Below, piece after piece: positions 17,706 through 20,221 of a stretch of 20,221 bases of DNA. A program made the translations under genes and the position numbers. The stretch is from Lobulomyces angularis (taxonomy: Eukaryota; Chytridiomycota; Chytridiomycetes; Lobulomycetales; Lobulomycetaceae). The stretch is taken from the NCBI GenBank assembly GCA_027604685.1, contig JADHYX010000396.1, positions 1 to 20,221 on the forward strand. The letters run 5' to 3'. How positions within the stretch are numbered: the first letter of the stretch is position 1; every line of letters begins with the position of its first letter. The notes beneath the pieces were generated by a model, which was not told the origin of the DNA, did not search any database, and saw nothing but the letters and a program-made list of their open reading frames with translations.

Positions 17706-20180
17706 TTATAGATGCTTTGGCTTTTTCTTATCATTTCCCTCATAAACTTCTGTTTTGTCTAATTCCTCACACTGTGCTATTTCTCTCAGTACCATCGTTG
17801 CATAACATGCTGCGTTCAAGTCAAATTCTAACACAACAGCTAATTTACTTCCTCCTAAATTAAATGCATTAATATAAAGATCTGAAACTAAAAAACCTAT
17901 TTCAGAATCAGGAACTTTAAGTCCATTTTTTATATCCATTTCATTTAACGATAATGCAGTTCTTTCATTTTCATATCGAAAAAAATTACTTAAAAAGCAA
18001 CAATTGTAATTTTAGTTAAGAATAAGTTCTTAATAATTTAATAATAAATTCTTTACACTTTTAAATTTTGAACGGAGGCAAAGACGTATCTATAATTTCC
18101 AGGTAGGCTAAAGTCTCTCTCTTCCCGCTTCATACCTTTGTAATCAATATTGTCTTTTGCCATGAAGTTCTTGTACTCCTCTCTGATTGAATTCGTTGGA
18201 TAAATGATATCATATCCAGGCAATGGTAAAACTAAATCTTTTATACTATATTTCTGTAAATTTTCCTCATTTAAAATAAGAACGTTTTGTGGATTTCTGC
18301 CTCCGGTAGTGGAAGAATGTAAACTCCTTTCTTTTATTAATACAAGGTCCCCTACCACTAACTTCATTCCGTATGTTTTTATTCTTAATGACACCATATG
18401 ATTCCTAACAACATAAATTATTTATAATATTTTAGTAAAGAACAGTTACCATACAAATGACTGATAAGCATGTATATACATAAGCCTTAAATTTTTTGGA
18501 ATCTGCTCCATGAAAAAAATAAATAATGCATTATTAAAACTTGCTATTGGTTAATAAGTTTTTTAAATTTTGACATCAATGACGAAATGAAATGAAACTT
18601 TCTTTTTTGCTATTCTCTCCTTAATACTTAATTTAACTCTTGCGATAAGTAAGGAATTAATCAATCGCACCCATTAAGAAGAAAAATAAAATTAAAAGAA
18701 AAACTTACAGACGATAAAGCTTTCATTGGAGTCCTAAAAGCGTCTTCTACCTTGATGTAATAACTTAATATGCTTCTTTCTGCAACACATGAATATGGAA
18801 ATAAATTTAATGCTTCTTTTGGATTTTTATTTTTTTCCCAATGCTCTCTTGCGATTGTGAAGTCTTCCCGTTCTAAAAAATTTTAGTAAAGGAAAATTAT
18901 TAAATAATTAAATTTTTACCGTTTTCCTTTTTTTCCATAATCAGATTTACTGCATTTTCATAATTTCCATTTAATATTTGTACACCGATTTCGTGAGTGG
19001 AAACATCTAAAACTCCGAACCGTTGCAAACCAAAGTAATTTATAAAACCATTATTCTGCAACGATTCACATGCTTCCCTAATGGACACCTCTGGAGATTC
19101 GCTGCCAAGTTCAACCCGTCTAATACTTATTAAAATTTTCAGATATTATTATAATGTTTACCTGAGAGTGATTGCAAAGTGATTGCCATCCAAATCACCT
19201 AAATTTAAACTGTTCTTACAGTAAGAGAAATTTCCCACTCTAATACACCCTCTTCTTTTATCATTTGGTACCAACCATCCTTCTTTATTCACTGCTTGTG
19301 CAAGATTTTCTGCAGTAACATGATATGCCGTTACTTTTTGCAGTGTAATCGCCCTGTAAAAAAAAAATGCCGTTTAACATACACTTCATTACTTTCAATT
19401 TATAATAACAAACCTTCTGTCCTTATTTCCAGAGAAGGAAAAAATTTTTGTAGAACATCCAATTAAGCGGGAGATATGATTAATAGCATCAGCAGTATCT
19501 TTATTCTCCTTGTAAAGTAAAAACTCTAAGTAATCACCTCCTAAATCCTTCCAGTTAATCCTTTGTTCTACATATATTGAAAAACAATTGTTTAATAATA
19601 ATAAATGGAAAGGAAAATTCGGTTAAAAATTATTTCCCGTTCTAAAATTGAATAAATTGTTACAAACAAGAAATTAAGCAGAAACACTCACTTTTAGAAA
19701 AAAAAATTTCTATAGATTTATCCTCTTTTGTTTTTGAGGCTAGTGGAGGAAAAGTTTTTATCAAATCATGAACTTGTTGCCTTTTTGACTTTTCCTCTAA
19801 TATTACCGATATGTTATGAGTTTCAGAACCTTTCAAATTTGAAATAGTATTGGCTTCTTCCTTTGGAATTAACATTGAAAGCTTTTCAACAAAAGCTTCT
19901 TTACTTAAACTAGAAAACTTTGAAGTTGGTGGGTTTAAGTCAGTTAGCCTGATTAAAGAAAAATTTAAGGACAAAATACACCAAAAAAAAAAAGAAACCT
20001 TTCAACTACACCGTTATGGATTTCATTCACAATAAAATCTTGATACGACTGTTTCAATAATGCACAAGGTTTTTTACTCTGAGAAACAAAGCAAGTTATT
20101 CCAAATCTAACAGATTTTTTTAAAGTGGACGGTTTTAAATCTGGATCAGACGGCAGAAATTTTCGCTTTAGTTCTTCCAT
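17706..20180 (-). CDS. PUS7: tRNA/RNA pseudouridine synthase PUS7 (TruD family)
   Basis: Converts uridine to pseudouridine in tRNA, U2 snRNA and some mRNAs in yeast-type cells. Nine exons: 20180-19999, 19948-19692, 19567-19414, 19353-19162, 19119-18920, 18872-18709, 18502-18450, 18404-18057 and 17988-17706. They total 1833 nt, or 610 residues, against about 676 in yeast Pus7. Key blocks are QSYQDFIVNEI (N-terminal TruD motif), EFLLYKENKDT, and SGNKDRRAITLQKV, whose Asp (about residue 196) is the TruD catalytic aspartate. Further blocks are GDLDGNHFAITLR, NGFINYFGLQRFG, HAYQSFVWNHMVS and the PLPGYDIIYP insert typical of the eukaryotic enzyme. Two joins needed choices. Intron 4 uses the acceptor giving ITLRRVEL. 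Intron 8 uses the second GT of GTGTAAAG, which alone keeps the frame. The last 50 residues (LDKTEVYEGNDKKKPKHL) are charged. All catalytic motifs are intact. Confidence 0.95.
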
Positions 20181-20221
20181 ATAATTTTTAATTTTTTTTT
20201 TTTTTTTTTTTTTACGATAGG
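20181..20221. other. PUS7 upstream edge
   Basis: Only 41 bases remain before the window ends, including a run of 22 T at about 20192-20213, 11 bp upstream of the PUS7 start codon. In the PUS7 transcript this reads as poly-A just before the ATG. Confidence 0.5.

Overview
This window looks like a piece of a very AT-rich fungal nuclear genome. The fungal signs are a Zn2Cys6 (Gal4-type) DNA-binding domain at the left edge, a secreted DUF3455 protein, and many short GT..AG spliceosomal introns, mostly 42-97 nt. Single-nucleotide runs of about 20 A or T punctuate the spacers. The mitochondrial ribosomal protein mL38 and the F1-ATPase chaperone Atp11 imply a respiring mitochondrion, which argues against anaerobic gut fungi. 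An early-diverging fungus of chytrid or Rozella type is my inference, not something the sequence proves.

Layout, left to right. (1) 61-648, minus: 5' part of a Zn2Cys6 transcription factor, running off the left edge. (2) 649-4077: no intact gene. It has T-rich spacer with a 49-bp tandem duplication, then GC-richer stretches (about 980-1370 and 1980-3420) that look like decayed coding or mobile-element DNA, including a small CGCC-rich island. (3) 4078-5885, minus: a nine-exon M14 metallocarboxypeptidase precursor. (4) 6187-8082, plus: a six-exon mL38 with a long extra C-terminus. (5) 8330-9498, plus: six-exon ATP11. (6) 10387-10944, minus: intronless secreted DUF3455 protein. (7) 11567-12730, minus: a 370-residue low-complexity protein with five copies of a PKEIKHYxII motif. 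(8) 13024-13858, minus: three-exon Sec14/CRAL-TRIO protein. (9) About 13941-17660, plus: what appear to be two decaying genes, one resembling TMEM135 and one a single-pass membrane protein. (10) 17706-20180, minus: nine-exon PUS7/TruD pseudouridine synthase.

mL38 and ATP11 lie next to each other in the same direction and both serve mitochondrial energy production. Otherwise the genes look like unrelated housekeeping or secreted functions, as is usual for fungi. Exon joins were worked out by hand from splice signals, reading phase and family conservation. For carboxypeptidase, mL38, ATP11, Sec14-like and PUS7 the joined exons give one unbroken frame with a length divisible by three. I saw no tRNA, rRNA or CRISPR. 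I found no clearly novel system. The most interesting items are the PKEIKHY repeat protein, the pair of decaying genes, the mL38 extension and the nested inverted repeats upstream of the DUF3455 gene.
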